Shown: positions 1 to 10,689 of the stretch, in pieces | Layout of the letters: each line of letters begins with the position of its first letter | How positions within the stretch are numbered: position 1 is the first letter of the stretch | Origin: Armigeres subalbatus | Taxonomy: Eukaryota > Arthropoda > Insecta > Diptera > Culicidae | Length of the DNA: 64,000 nt | NCBI RefSeq assembly: GCF_024139115.2 | Contig: NC_085139.1 | Location: forward strand, 69,297,203-69,361,202 | Direction: 5' to 3' | Translations under genes and position numbers: made by a program | Notes under the pieces: model-generated | Seen by the model: only the letters and a program-made list of their open reading frames with translations | Told to the model about the DNA's origin: nothing | Databases searched by the model: none

Positions 1-19
1 ATATTACCAAAAACCCTGA

Positions 20-262
20 TTAACCTAGATAGATGTCCTTCAATTCTTCTTGAACCTGCCAGTCAGAAGTAACCACCAGCTTTGCAGGGTTGCTGTCCGG
101 CATTCTTGAAATATGCTCTGCCCATCGTACCCTTCCAGCTTTAACTACCTTCTGGGTACTGGGTTCGCCGTAGAGCTAGGCGAGCTCTTCTTTCAATCTT
201 CGCCGCCACACACCATTCTCTTGCACAACGCCAAAGATGGCCCTAAGCACGCGTTGCCGTTA
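20..262 (-). mobile_element. RTE-like LINE, C-terminal ORF remnant
   Basis: Read on the minus strand this encodes the tail of a non-LTR retrotransposon polyprotein: RVLRAIF, then an ENGVWRRRL motif, LYGEPST and RWAEHISRMPDSNP. The same tail (RVLRTIL..ENGIWRRRMNHEL..RLRWAGHV.RMP) occurs in the better preserved RTE-clade copies at 4.7-5.1 kb and 15.5-15.7 kb. An in-frame TAG sits just before LYGEP, so the copy is dead. Nothing upstream of this tail is recognisable, so it is a short remnant or was broken by later rearrangement. The clade assignment rests on similarity to the other copies in this window. Confidence 0.7.
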
Positions 263-404
263 TTAGAACTATAAATATTTACAACTGACTTATCTTACCA
301 AACTGACTTAAGTTTGTTTTTGTATGGCTAACTTGCTCGAGTTTAGTATAAGTGTTGCTTTCGAATGAAAGGTAAAAATTAATTTAAATTTAGTAAAATA
401 TATA

Positions 405-604
405 TTAAGCTCTTCTAGTGGAATGTATTCAACAGTCTAAGGCGAATTAAGTACTCTCCATTTAATTCCACCAATTATTTTTGATATCTTTCCAGATACG
501 TATTTCGACCACACAGTTGTGGTCGAAATACGTATATGCAAAGATATCGAAAATAATTGGTGGAATTAAATGGAGAGTACTTAATTTGTCTTAGACGGTT
601 GTTT
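405..604. repeat. Solo Penelope-end foldback (palindrome)
   Basis: Two arms of about 80 bp (roughly 432-513 and 518-600) are reverse complements around the centre GACCAC/GTGGTC. The arms contain ACGTATTTCGACC, a run matching ATTCCACCAATTA, and GTACTCTCCATT. The same modules (AGTGGAATGT.TTCA near the edge, TACGTATTTCGACC inside) form the termini of the Penelope-like element at 20.68-23.60 kb and the block at 61.68-63.03 kb. This looks like a terminal-repeat-only relic of a related Penelope subfamily. AATTTAGT occurs on both sides (about 386 and 609) and may be a target duplication, but that is weak in AT-rich DNA. Confidence 0.6.
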
Positions 605-679
605 AATTTAGTGTTTATGTTCATAATGGAGAGAAGTAAGACCAGAGTTCGTGTAGAATAATAGTAGTTAGAAGCTGCA

Positions 680-939
680 TACTACTCGATCACATCACTT
701 TTTAACCGATCTTTGCTGCCAAATCTCGTCAAAGTTCTAGTCAACGGACTAGAAAAATCATGTTTGATATGTAAGCCAAAACCTATTCCGGTACCTCTAC
801 AGAACTCAGAAACATGATAATTCAAGATATGATGCTTTGACCGGAATTTATGCTGCGGCTTTTTCCTGCTGCTAGCAAAGCAATCAATTGTTTCCTCAAA
901 AGCATGCTCGAGTTTCAAAGAGCTGTATCTTGCGTACAC
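680..939 (-). pseudogene. Unknown ORF fragment, possibly transposase-derived
   Basis: A minus-strand open frame of 85 codons has no strong upstream or downstream context. Its middle part, KHHILNYHVSEFCRGTGIGFGL, recalls a His..Leu..HV.EFC..G.GLG pattern found near the end of some insect transposase-derived proteins; that is a loose pattern memory and not a firm match. The frame is short, and no inverted termini or target duplication are visible. It may be an exon-sized relic of a DNA transposon or chance. Confidence is low. Confidence 0.2.
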
Positions 940-1817
940 TTTTTTGAAATCATTCAGAACCTGCTGATTGAAATATTAATTAGAAAATTGTTAATGTTCA
1001 AAATAGTAATGCCGTAATCCGAAAGATCGGGATTCTAGTGAACTCTATGTAATTTGTTGAAGCCTCATCTGTACTTGGTTCATCCATAAATTTACCCAAC
1101 ATGGCGCTTCTCGAGCAACTTTAAAATCGTATTAACAATTCCGAACAAGATGTGTAGTGACGGAGATAAGCAAAGGTTCATTTTGTTTCTTTATTAAAGT
1201 GTTTTCAAAAGTTCAAAAATTGAATATTTCTTCGTCGTAACCGAAAACCCAAAAGAATATGCTCAAAGCATGTAAATTTTTTTCTTTCTCTTGTGATTTT
1301 TTTCTGATGCTTTCCTTGGTTCTCGAGATCTCATTCTACATGCCGAGCTCACTCGTAGCTTTTCCTTACCGTCATATTTGGAGTCATTACCAGTCCGATG
1401 ATCCTTGAATGGTCCTTGCACGTGAATTCATGAATGGTTCTGAACGAGAGGTAGCATTCTTGAAGATAGACGGCTTCAAGTCATACAAAAACATACCACA
1501 GTCAGTTTGGCGATCTTAATCAGTTGTAAAAATTTATAATTGTAATAAAGGCAACAAATGCAAACTGGTTGAAAACAACTTGGACCACTTTTTGGACGGC
1601 TTTGAAGGTATTTTGAGGATATATTGAATTAATTTATAGATTCTTTTTAAATTTCTTAATTAAAAACTTCAAATCAAGATTTCTCGAAATTCCTCCTAGG
1701 GATTTTTTTTAAAAATTGGTCCAGAGGTGCAGAATTACCACAGGAATCGAGCCCTGTACTTGGTTTTGATGGACATTTTTATTTTATAATAACGGTCTAC
1801 CGGGGCACCGTGATTCA
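940..1817. other. Unassigned AT-rich DNA
   Basis: I find no open frame longer than chance, no tRNA-like module and no clear terminal repeats here. Confidence 0.5.
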
Positions 1818-2816
1818 TTTTAGTATAGCACGGTATTAAATCTTAAGCGGGTATTAAATAAAAATTGTAGAAAATTGAGGAGTGGATTCACATTTTAATT
1901 TGCTTAATTGATTGCCTTATTACAAAGACTTGCACGCTGGCAAGCATTTCCATCGAACAAGTTACCATTGCTTTTCAATGATCGTCATCTAATAGTTTTG
2001 GTTGGGACCTGAGATGTTGAGACAAAGCAATCATTGGTGACTTGGTAGATTGTCATTCAATTTTAACATCATGCTGCAACGGCAAGCGGATCTGGTGCAG
2101 TTGGTAGGGCATTCGGCTGATAATCAAGGTGTCATGAATCGAATAGCACGGAAATTGAACAAAAATTTTGTTTGACATTTTTGTAAAAGAATCTGACAAG
2201 AGCAATTGTTTGTAACATTAACCAGGTTATAATTGATGAGATGAGTTTGTTACTTCTTGATATGGAATTGCATCTTCTTTCAAATTTAAACGTACATGTC
2301 CATAATATAATTAGAGGTGAAAGTACAGATGGTTGATAGTACGGCAGCCTTGAAGATTTCCATATAGAACTAGATTTGTAATTCCGCTTTTAATTCTATC
2401 GTGAACATGTACGCTTAAGTTGAAAAGATAATAGTAGCTGCATTTCCATATCAAGAAGATTCTTTAAAAAATGGCAAACAAAATTTTTATTCAATTTCCG
2501 TGCGATTCGATTCATGACACTTTGATTATCAGCCGAACGCCCTACCAACTACACCAGATCCGCTTGCCGTTGCAGCATGATGTTAAAATTGAATGACAAT
2601 CTACTAAGTCACCAATGATTGCTTTGTCTCAACCAAAACTATTAGATGACGATCATTGAAAAGCAATGGCAACTTGTTCGATGGAAATGCTTGCCAGCGT
2701 GCAAGTCTTTGTAATAAGGCAATCAATTAAGCAAATTAAAATGTGAATCTACTCCTCAATTTTCTACAATTTTTATTTAATACCCGCTTAAGATTTAATA
2801 CCGTGCTATACTAAAA
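1818..2816. mobile_element. 1-kb foldback element with tRNA-like segments in both arms
   Basis: The left end TTTTAGTATAGCACGG is the exact reverse complement of the right end CCGTGCTATACTAAAA, and the complementarity continues inward for about 450 bp (left arm to about 2300, right arm from about 2400), with an internal deletion in the right arm. The central loop is about 100 bp. Near 2093-2150 the left arm contains a tRNA-like block (GGATCTGGTGCAGTTGGTAG, then GGCTGATAATCAAGG and ATGAATCGAA), mirrored at about 2505-2570. No transposase is present. It could be a non-autonomous foldback DNA transposon that picked up a tRNA-like sequence, or an inverted duplication of a tRNA-derived element. I could not find a clean target duplication. 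Confidence 0.7.
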
Positions 2817-3239
2817 AGAATGTGTAGCTGTAACTTCAAGACAAATTCAATCCAAAAAAATATTTGGATGTAGATTTCATAGGCCTTTTATCAATGAAAA
2901 ATGTTGATTTTTGAGTATCTCGAAGGACGAAATCTGTTGAAACACGTAGAAGATCTGTTCCGATAACACAATGTTCTACAAAGTGTTCGAGGATAGGTAT
3001 GGCTTTCATTTAGTTGTTGTTGCAATGAATTTCGTTCATCCCACTCAGAGTAACGATTTTTTAAGGGGCAACATCATGCCAAAAACACTAAATCAATTTG
3101 AAGCACACCTAAATTTCAACCATTTGAGCTGAAATTTTCACCAGAAGTCTATCTTAGCATAAGAATTGTGAATATCAGTTGACCGGTCGATTTTAAGAAA
3201 CTTTTTGAAATTTGAACAGATCTATTCTGCACAGTTTTT
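2817..3239. other. Unassigned DNA
   Basis: No recognisable coding, RNA or repeat signal is visible in this interval between the foldback element and the LINE RT fragment. Confidence 0.5.
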
Positions 3240-3955
3240 AGTAGGGTTTCCGTCACGGTCATAGTACTAGTACAACCACTGCTTTCGTTAAAGTGCATCA
3301 TGACATTCACTCCGTAATTGATAGCAAAGGTGTAGCTTTCCTTTTATTAATCGATTTTGCAAAAGCATTCGACAAACTTTCTCACACAAAACTTATAAAT
3401 AATTTGTCCACGGAATTTTCATTCTTAAGATCAGCTGTAAATTTAATGCAATCATATCTCTCGAAGCGAACACAGATAGTATTTTCGGATGGTTCATACT
3501 CCAAGGCAACTCCTATCTCATCAGGGGTACCTTAAGGGTCTATACTTGGGCCACTGCTATTTTCTTGCTTCATTAAAGATTTACCTGGTGTTCTGAAACA
3601 TTGTAAAATTCATATGTTTGCTGACGACGTGCAATTATATTTTGCTATTGAGGGAACGTCTATATCATTGATATCCCAAAAGATTAATGCCGATTTGTTG
3701 AACATTTCTATTTGGGCTATCAAAAATCTTTTATCGATTAATCCCTCTAAAACTAAATGTTTATCTCAAGAAATGGTCAACATTACGCCTTACCAAATAT
3801 TAATTTAGAAAACGTTCAACTAGAGTGAATAAATAATGTGACCAACCTTGGTTATGTTGTTCAAAATAACCTTGAATGGGACTGCCATATCAATAGTCAG
3901 TGCAGAAAAATGTATGAAAGATTAAGGCTCTTGAGGCTTTCGACATATATGCTAC
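3240..3955 (+). mobile_element. I/Jockey-type LINE reverse transcriptase fragment
   Basis: Plus-strand translation in one continuous frame from about 3293 gives reverse transcriptase motifs in order: IDFAKAFDK (motif A, catalytic Asp), ISSGVP then a stop and GSILGPLLF (motif B), MFADDVQLYF (motif C, catalytic Asp pair) and SINPSKTKCLS (motif D region). From about 3838 a shifted frame gives VTNLGYVVQNNLEWDCHINSQ, the usual segment after the RT. An in-frame TAA inside motif B plus frameshifts make it non-functional. The 5' endonuclease part is absent. The element is cut at 3956 by a Feilai-type SINE and its 3' end reappears beyond it. Confidence 0.8.
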
Positions 3956-4257
3956 CCTTCTTCTTCTTCTTCTTCTTCTTCTTCTTCTTGGCATTACATC
4001 CCCACACTGGGACAGAGCCGCCTCGCAGCTTAGTTTTCATTAAGCAATTCCACAGTTATTAGCTGCGAGGTTTCTAAGCCAAGTTACCATTTCTGCATTC
4101 GTATGAGACTATCACGATGATACTTTTATGCCCAGAGAAGTCGAGTCAATTTCCAATCCGAAAATTGCCTAGACCGGCACCGGGAATCGAACCCAGCCAC
4201 CCTCAGCATGGTCTTGCTTTGTAGCCGCGCGTCTTACCGCACGGCTAAGGAGGGCCC
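3956..4257 (-). mobile_element. Feilai-type tRNA-derived SINE
   Basis: Read on the minus strand the element starts GGGCCCTCCTTAGCCGTGCG (Pol III box A within the tRNA-like head), has box B GGTTCGATTCCCGG, the Feilai body (CTGGGCATAAAAGTATCATC, then TAATAACTGTGGAA and CTCTGTCCCAGTG) and ends GTAATGCCAAG followed by a (GAA)n tail, seen on the plus strand as (TTC)n at 3956-3989. Feilai is an abundant Aedes SINE, so this is a useful taxonomic marker. It is inserted in the I/Jockey-type LINE fragment. Confidence 0.88.
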
Positions 4258-4677
4258 CAGTGTTGTTAAATAACAACTGTTCAAATCCCTGTTACTTCCA
4301 CATTTTTTGTACAGAGACGTTTTTCTTTTAAATGCGTCAGTTCTAGCTATCAATAGATTTAGAATTACTTAAAATTGCTGCGTACGATATGTTTATAACT
4401 TATCAAGATACTCTCATGTTTCCCATCTGCAATTCATGTTACTTGGCTGACCTTTCAATGACTATAAAAATGAGATCATGAATCACTTTGTTTAGAATTA
4501 TCCATTCGTCATCTCCCATTTATTTATATGTAAAACTTAATCCTTCTCAAAGTATCCACACTAGAAACTAGAAAGGGGCATTGTAATTTGGAATCAATTA
4601 CCAAATCATGTGAAGAACAGCAATACAATTAGTGCTTTTAAGTGGAAATGCGCCAAATGGTTCAACAGGAATCAACA
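4258..4677 (+). mobile_element. 3' part of the I/Jockey-type LINE cut by the SINE
   Basis: Downstream of the SINE the plus strand encodes degraded C-terminal LINE sequence. The clearest part is at about 4573-4680, with IVIWNQLPNHVKNSNTISAF and KWKCAKWFNRNQ, the conserved (L)WN.LP..(V)......FK....(F) tail of I/Jockey-type ORF2 proteins. It is the continuation of the fragment at 3240-3955. It ends where the RTE copy 1 tail (ATT/AAT-rich) begins at 4678, so the RTE element abuts or is inserted into it. Confidence 0.6.
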
Positions 4678-4698
4678 AAATTATTATTATTTATTTAA

Positions 4699-6565
4699 TC
4701 AGACTAAGGCCGAAGTGGCCTGTGCGGTATATAAGAGTCTTCTCCATTCGGCTCGGTCCATGGCTACACGTCGCCAACCACGCAGTCTACGGAGGGTCCG
4801 CAAGTCATCTTCCACCTGATCGATCCACCTTGCCCGCTGCGCACCTCGCCTTCTTGTGCCCGTCGGATCGTTGTCGAGAACCATTTTCACCGGGTTACTG
4901 TCCGACATTCTGGCTACGTGCCCGGCCCATCGCAGTCGTCCGATTTTCGCGGTGTGAACGATGGATGGTTCTCCCAACAGCTGATGCAATTCGTGGTTCA
5001 TTCGCCTCCTCCACGTACCGTCCGCCATCTGCACCCCACCATAGATGGTACGCAGCACTTTCCTTTCGAAAACTCAAGTGCGCGTTGGTCCTCCACGAGC
5101 ATCGTCCAGGTCTCGTGTCCGTAGAGGACTACCGGTCTAATTAGCGTTTTGTAGATTGTCAGTTTGGTACGGCGGCGAACTCTATTCGATCGGAGCGTCT
5201 TGCGGAGTCCAAAGTACGTACGATTTCCAGCCACTATGCGTCTCCGAATTTCTCTGCTGGTGTCATTTTCGGCAGTCACCAGTGAGCCCAAGTACACAAA
5301 TTCTTCTACCACCTCGATTTCGTCACCACCGATGCAAACTCGCGGTGGGTGGCTCACATTGTCTTCTCTTGAACCTCTTCCTATCATGTACTTCGTCTTC
5401 GACGTGTTGATGACTAGTCCGATCCGCTTGGCTTCCCTCTTTAGTCTGATGTAGGCTTCCTCCATCTTCTCAAAGTTACGTGCCATAATATCTATGTCGT
5501 CGGCGAAACCAAATAGCTGGACGGACTTATTGAAAATTGTACCACTCGTGTTAATCCCTGCTCTTCGTATTACCCCTTCCAAAGCGATGTTGAATAGCAA
5601 ACACGAAAGACCATCACCTTGCCGTAACCCTCTGCGGGTTTCGAAGGGACTCGAGAATGCCCCTGAAACTCGAACTACGCACATCACCCGATCCATCGTC
5701 GCTTTGATCAACCGTGTCAGTTTATCCGGAAAACCGTGTTCGTGCATTAGCTGCCATAGCTGGTCCCGATCGATTGTATCATATGCGGCTTTGAAGTCGA
5801 TGAATAGATGATGTGTGGGCACGTTGTATTCGCGGCATTTCTGCAGTACTTGGCGAATGGCGAACACCTGGTCCGTGGTGGAGCGTTCGCCCATAAAACC
5901 CGCCTGGTACTGCCCCACGAACTCCCTTGCAGTTGGTGCTAGTCGACGGCATAAAATTTGGGAGAGTACCTTGTAGGCGGCGTTCAGCAATGTGATTGCG
6001 CGGTAGTTGCTACAATCCAGCTTATCGCCCTTTTGTAGATGGGACACACGACACCTTCCATCCACTCCTGCGGCAAAACTTCCTCCTCCCAAATCTTGGT
6101 AATGACCCAGTGCAGCGCTCTATCCAGTGCCTCACCACCGTGTTTAAATAGCTCTCCTGGTAGTTGGTCAACCCCAGGGGCTTTGTTGTTCTTCAGCCGG
6201 CCAATCTCCTCCTGGATTTCCTGGAGATCCGGAGCCGGTAGAATTATGTCCTGCGCGCGTTCTCCCAGGTCCATCACCATACCGCCATCTTCGTCTGCCA
6301 CATCGCCATTCAGGTGCTCTTCGTAGTGCTGCCGCCACCTTTGGATCACCTCACGCTCGTTCGTAAGAAGGTTCCCGTTTATGTCCTTACACATATCAGG
6401 CTGTGGCACGTGGCCCTTACGTGAACGGTTTAACTTCTCATAAAACTTTCGCGTGTTATTAGCGCGGTACAGTTGCTCCGTTTCTTCACGGTCTCGATCT
6501 TCCTGCTGGCGCTTTTTCCTCGTTCGCCCTCGTGCGGTGTTGCAGCAATCTCGCCCATGCTGCAT
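4699..6565 (-). pseudogene. Reverse transcriptase domain of RTE copy 1
   Basis: Three overlapping frames together give the RT region: APGVDQLPGELFKHGG (finger region), NYRAITLLNAAYKVLSQIL, HHLFIDFKAAYDTID (motif A), RRGLRQGDGLSCLLFNIALE (motif B), FGFADDIDIM (motif C), INTSKTKYM (motif D), then EFVYLGSLVTAENDTSREIR, YGHETWTML and the RRRMNHELHQLLGEPSI tail. Both catalytic Asp of FADD are intact. Frameshifts near 6000-6090 and 5000-5060 break the reading frame. Confidence 0.88.
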
Positions 6566-7688
6566 TCTTCTCTTCCACTAACTGCTCACATTCGCCGTCA
6601 TACCAGTCGTTCCTCTGATCCGGGGGCACCGTGCCAAGTGCAGCGGTTGCGGTGCTACCAATGGCGGATCGAATATCTCTCCAGCCATCTTCAAGAGACG
6701 CTGCGCCTAGCTGCTCTTCCGTTGGAAGTGCCACTTCCAGCTGCTGCGCGTATTCTTGGGCTAGTCTACCATCTTGTAGCCGCCCAATGTTAAGCCGCGG
6801 CGTCCGACTTCGACGCGTGTTGTACACCGTCGAGAGTTTTGAGCGCAGGCATACTGCAACGAGGTAGTGGTCGGATTCAATATTCGCACTGCGGTAAGTG
6901 CGGACGTTCGTGATGTCGGAGAAGAATTTACCGTCGATTAGAACGTGGTCGATTTGGTTTTCCGTTTCTTGGTTAGGTGATCTCCATGTGGCCTTGTGGA
7001 TATTGCGGGGAAAGAAGGTGCTTCGGACTACCATTCCGCGGGAGGCTGCGAAGTTTATGCATCGTTGGCCGTTGTCATTCGATACGGTGTGCAGACTATC
7101 CGGTCCGATGACCGGTCTATACATTTCCTCCCTTCCTACCTGTGCGTTCATGTCACCGATGACGATTTTAACGTCCCGCAGTGGGCATCCATCGTATGTC
7201 TGCTCCAGCTGTGCGTAGAACGCTTCTTTCTCGTCGTCGGGTCTCCCTTCGTGTGGGCAGTGCACGTTGATGATGCTATAGTTGAAGAAACGGCCTTTAA
7301 TCCTCAGCTTGCACATCCTTGCGTTGATTGGCTGCCACCCAATCACGCGTTGGCGCATCTTACCCAGCACTATGAAGCCGGTTCCCAGCTCGTTGGTGGT
7401 GCCACAGCTTTGGTAGAAGGTAGCCGCTCGATGCCCGCTTTTCCACACTTTCTGTCCTGTCCAGCAAATCTCCTGCAGCGCCACGACGTCGAAGTTGCGG
7501 GGATGTAATTCATCGTAGATAATCCTGTCGCAACCTGCGAAACCTAGCGACTTGCAATTCCATGTTCCAAGCTTCCAATCGTGATCCTGTATTCGTCGCC
7601 TAGGTCTTTGCCGATTATATCGAGTCGCATTATCTCTTATATTGTTCGTAATGATTGGTTTTCTAGGCGGCTTATTGGGCCAGCGCAA
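6486..7688 (-). pseudogene. APE endonuclease domain of RTE copy 1
   Basis: The frame encodes an apurinic-type endonuclease, which nicks genomic DNA to prime reverse transcription. Landmarks in order: GTWNCKSLG (about residue 42), LQEICWTGQ (catalytic Glu), SIINVHCPHEG, KIVIGDMNAQVG (Asp/Asn pair), ATWRSPN, NQIDHVLIDG and the terminal SDHYLVAV catalytic Asp-His. It continues into the linker with NDWYDGECEQLVEEKNAAW, seen in RTE proteins. The frame is then lost; the next segment of the protein continues in the overlapping frame starting near 6565. The reported start is a convenient Met near the 5' UTR and may not be the natural one. Confidence 0.88.
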
Positions 7689-7943
7689 ACCTCCTGTCTC
7701 GTCGGAGGGCCGTCGTGTCAGGACTGTTTAGCGTCCCACCTAACACCAGGACTTGGGCTTGTGCGCTTTGAGCGGCACACGGTCGCTTTGGTGGGGCCTA
7801 CTTGCGGATACATGCAGCTTTTTATAGAGGTTTAACAGGGCCCACTGTCAAACCCCACCACATCCTAGGCAAGCCCCACAACTCGCAGATGGCCTGGGGA
7901 GGGATCGTCAAGCCCTTGGACATAGTCCCTGCTGCCCTACAAA

Positions 7944-8880
7944 CTCGTGTCAATCCCTGCCCTTCGTATTACTCCCTCCAAAGCGATGTTGAATAGCAGA
8001 CACGAAATACCATCACCTTGCCGCAACCCTCTACGGGTTTCGAAGGGACTCGAGAATGCCCCTGAAACTCGAACTACGCACATCACCCGATCCATCGTCG
8101 CCTTGATCAACCGTATCAGTTTATCCGGAAATCCGTTTTCGTGCATTAGCTGCCATAGCTGGTCCCGATCGATTGTATCATATGCGGCTTTGAAGTCGAT
8201 AAATAGATGATGTGTGGGCACGTTGTATTCGCGGCATTTCTGAAATACCTGGCGTATGGCGAACACCTGGTCTGTGGTAGAGCGTTCACCCATAAATCCC
8301 GCTTGGTACTGCCCCACGAACTCTCTTGTAATTGGTGTTAGTCGACGGCATAAAATTTGGGAGAGTACCTTGTAGACGGCGTTCAGCAATGTGATTGCGC
8401 GGTAGTTGCTACAATCCAGCTTATCGCCCTTTTTGTAGATGGGACACACGACACCTTCCATCCACTCCATTCCATGTCCTGCGCGCGTGCTCCTAGGTTC
8501 ATTACCATACCGCCACCGTTGTCTACCATATCGCCATTCAGGTGCTCTTCGTAGTGCTGCCGCCACTTTTGGATCACCTCACGCTCGTTCGTAAGAAGGT
8601 TCCCGTTTATGTCCTTACACATATCGGACTGTGGCACGTGGCCCTTACGTGAACGGTTCAACTTCTCATAGAACTTTCGTGCGTTATTAGCGCGGTACAG
8701 TTCCTCCGTCTCTTCACGGTCTCAATCTTCCTGCTGGCGCTTTTTCCTCCGGAAAATCGAGTTTTGTCTGTTCCGCGCCCGTTTGTATCGTGCCTCGTTC
8801 GCCCTCGTGCGGTGTTGCAGCAATCTCGCCCATGCTGCATTCTTCTCCTCAACTAACTGCTCACATTCACATGCGTATAG
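7944..8880 (-). mobile_element. RTE-clade LINE copy 2, truncated and internally deleted
   Basis: A second, closely related RTE copy starts (sense) at CECEQLVEEKNAAWARLLQH near 8880 and runs to RRAGIDTS at 7944, inside the RT between motifs B and C. It then joins the 5' UTR of copy 1 without spacer. Relative to copy 1 it lacks about 60 codons: the frame jumps from GARAQDM straight to EWMEGVVCPIYK, skipping the IILPAPDLQEIQEEIGRLKN region. The FADD motif and everything after it are missing. A frameshift lies near 8660. Confidence 0.85.
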
Positions 8881-9199
8881 AACTTGTATTATTGGGAACC
8901 TGAACCTAATTGCATGTTGAGAAAAATATGTTCTTGGTTAACATGTCAAATACTGCGATCAAGAAATCATTAGAATCATGATTACAAACAGCAAGTTCCC
9001 CGGCGTATTCTAAGTGATTTTCACAATTATCCACCTCAAAAACTTTATTATAGTTTACTAGTTTATTATCTTTGTAGAGATTTTTTTCTAGATCAGGTGG
9101 AGTCTGGGTGCTGTCTATTAAAATGTAAAAAAAAATCAATTTACAACATTCAATATGAATAAATTTGATCGATTATGAAGAACTTCTGTTGACTATTTG
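8881..9199 (-). other. Unassigned; 77-codon minus-strand open frame
   Basis: A minus-strand frame at 8906-9139 encodes an acidic peptide (DSTQTPPDLEKNLYKDN near its start, DNCENHLEYAGELAVCN in the middle) with no homology I recognise. It may be part of an old mobile-element protein or an exon, or it may be chance. No splice context convinces me. Confidence 0.25.
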
Positions 9200-10480
9200 G
9201 CACGGCAAATGCTGGGTAAAGCGTACCATTGCTACTTCGCGTTCCTAAAGGAATAAAATAGACCCTATCTCGCGGTCCTTAGCCTTTTACCCAGCAACTC
9301 CTATCCCTATCTCCTCGTGGCGCTGTCCGGGATACGGGCAACCTTAGGAAAGATCGGGTAACCAACCCCGGTGGGAACTATGGCCGTATTCTGACAGGCA
9401 AGGGGGGGGGGAGGTTTGCTCCTCTCCGGAGGTGCAAATCTAACTGAGCATCTGTTCTCCATGTTAGGAGCGGGTGTTCTCCATGTTAGGGACGGCTGAT
9501 CATAGTATGAGTGTCAGCGAGGGACTCTAAGTGAAACTGTGCACCATGGTCCACCGCAAATAAGGAGGAATGGTCCTCCGAAAATTTAGATACTTTGATG
9601 TCAGGCCCTGCATGCGAGCCGGAACAATCGAAAAAGACCACTGCAACGAAGAGGGACTAGGGATAGGAAACTCGGTTCGTAGAACTGCAAATCTCTCAAC
9701 TTCATCGGAAGCACACGCATACTCGCCGATGTGCTCAAGGACCGTGGATTCGGCATCGTAGCGCTGCAGGAGGTTTGCTGGAAGGGATCGATGGTTCGAA
9801 CGTTTAGAGGTAATCATACTATCTACCAGAGCTGCGGCAACACACACGAGCTGGGAACAGCTTTCATAGTGAAGGGCGATATGCAAAGGCGCGTGATCGG
9901 GTGATGGCCGATCAACGAGGGAATGTGCAGGTTGAGGATCAAAGGCCGGTTCTTCAACTTAAGCATAATGAACGTCCATAGCCCGCACTCCGGAAGCACT
10001 GATGATGATAAGGACGCATTCTACACGTAGCTGGAACGTGAATACAACAGCTGCTCAAGCCACGACGTCAAAATCATCATAGGAGATTTGAACTCTCAGG
10101 TTGGCTAAGAAGAGGAGTTTAGACCGACTATTGGAATGTTCAGCCTTCACCGGCTGATGAACGAAAACGGGTGCATCGTCTGTGGAAGTCGGGCCTACTA
10201 CGGGCTCCAAAAGAAACTGCGATCAAAAAAGTTTCACTACCGCACCAAATGTGTCATGTACAAAACGTTATGGCCGGTAGTCCTCCACGGACAAGAAGCA
10301 TGGACAATGCTCGAGGAGCACTTGCAAGCACTCGGATTTTTCGATAAACGGGTGCTAGCACCATCTTTGGTGGTGTGCAAGAAGACGGTGTGTGTCGGCG
10401 AAGGATGAACCACGAGCTCGCCCAGCTCTATGGCGAACCCAGCATCCACAAGGTAGCTAAAGCCGGAATATGTTTTTCTA
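9200..10480 (+). mobile_element. RTE-like LINE with large internal deletion
   Basis: The 5' UTR-like segment (about 9200-9560, with a G-run at about 9402-9411) is followed on the plus strand by a degenerate APE endonuclease: FGIVALQEVCWKG, NTHELGTAFIVKG, RLRIKGRFFNLSIMNVH and KIIIGDLNSQVG. The protein then jumps at about 10135 from the endonuclease directly to the C-terminal part: CGSRAYYGLQKKLRSKKFHYR, HGQEAWTMLEEHLQALGFFDK, and the AQLYGEPSIHK tail. The whole RT catalytic core is missing. Several in-frame stops are present. The 3' part is close to the remnant at 20-262, so both may be the same subfamily. Confidence 0.8.
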
Positions 10481-10689
10481 CTCCTAGTTCCAAAAGCCCA
10501 AATCTGACGAAATGATGTTTGTACAGTGCTGAGATTAAAGTCGATTGCTCAGCACAAGTAATCAAATGATCTGTTTCGCCTTGTTGCGATTTACGGTTCT
10601 CTCAACTCGTGCTCTTGAAAAAAAAAACTGCAAAAGCACGTGGTTTCCAAGATGGCCGATTTGTGGCTTTGTTATATAATTACCTTAAG

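Larger units (their letters stand above)
4678..7943 (-). mobile_element. RTE-clade LINE, near full length, copy 1
   Basis: A near-complete non-LTR retrotransposon lies on the minus strand. The 5' UTR is about 7943-7690, followed by an APE-type endonuclease and a reverse transcriptase. The 3' end carries an AAT-rich simple repeat (4678-4698), as is typical of RTE elements. The coding sequence is spread over four overlapping frames (7688-6486, 6565-5984, 6092-4998, 5058-4699), so at least three frameshifts disable it. Domain content and the short 3' end match JAM1-like RTE elements of Aedes. Its sense-strand 5' end directly joins the interior of a second copy (7944-8880). Confidence 0.85.

Noticed and set aside
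2093..2155. A functional tRNA-Ile-like gene
   Set aside because: The T-arm and acceptor stem do not pair convincingly, there is no 3' T-run at the right place, and the block is duplicated in both arms of a foldback element.
4632..5811. Plus-strand frames of 96-170 codons over the RTE element
   Set aside because: They are antisense shadows of the minus-strand RTE reverse transcriptase, which shows all RT motifs.
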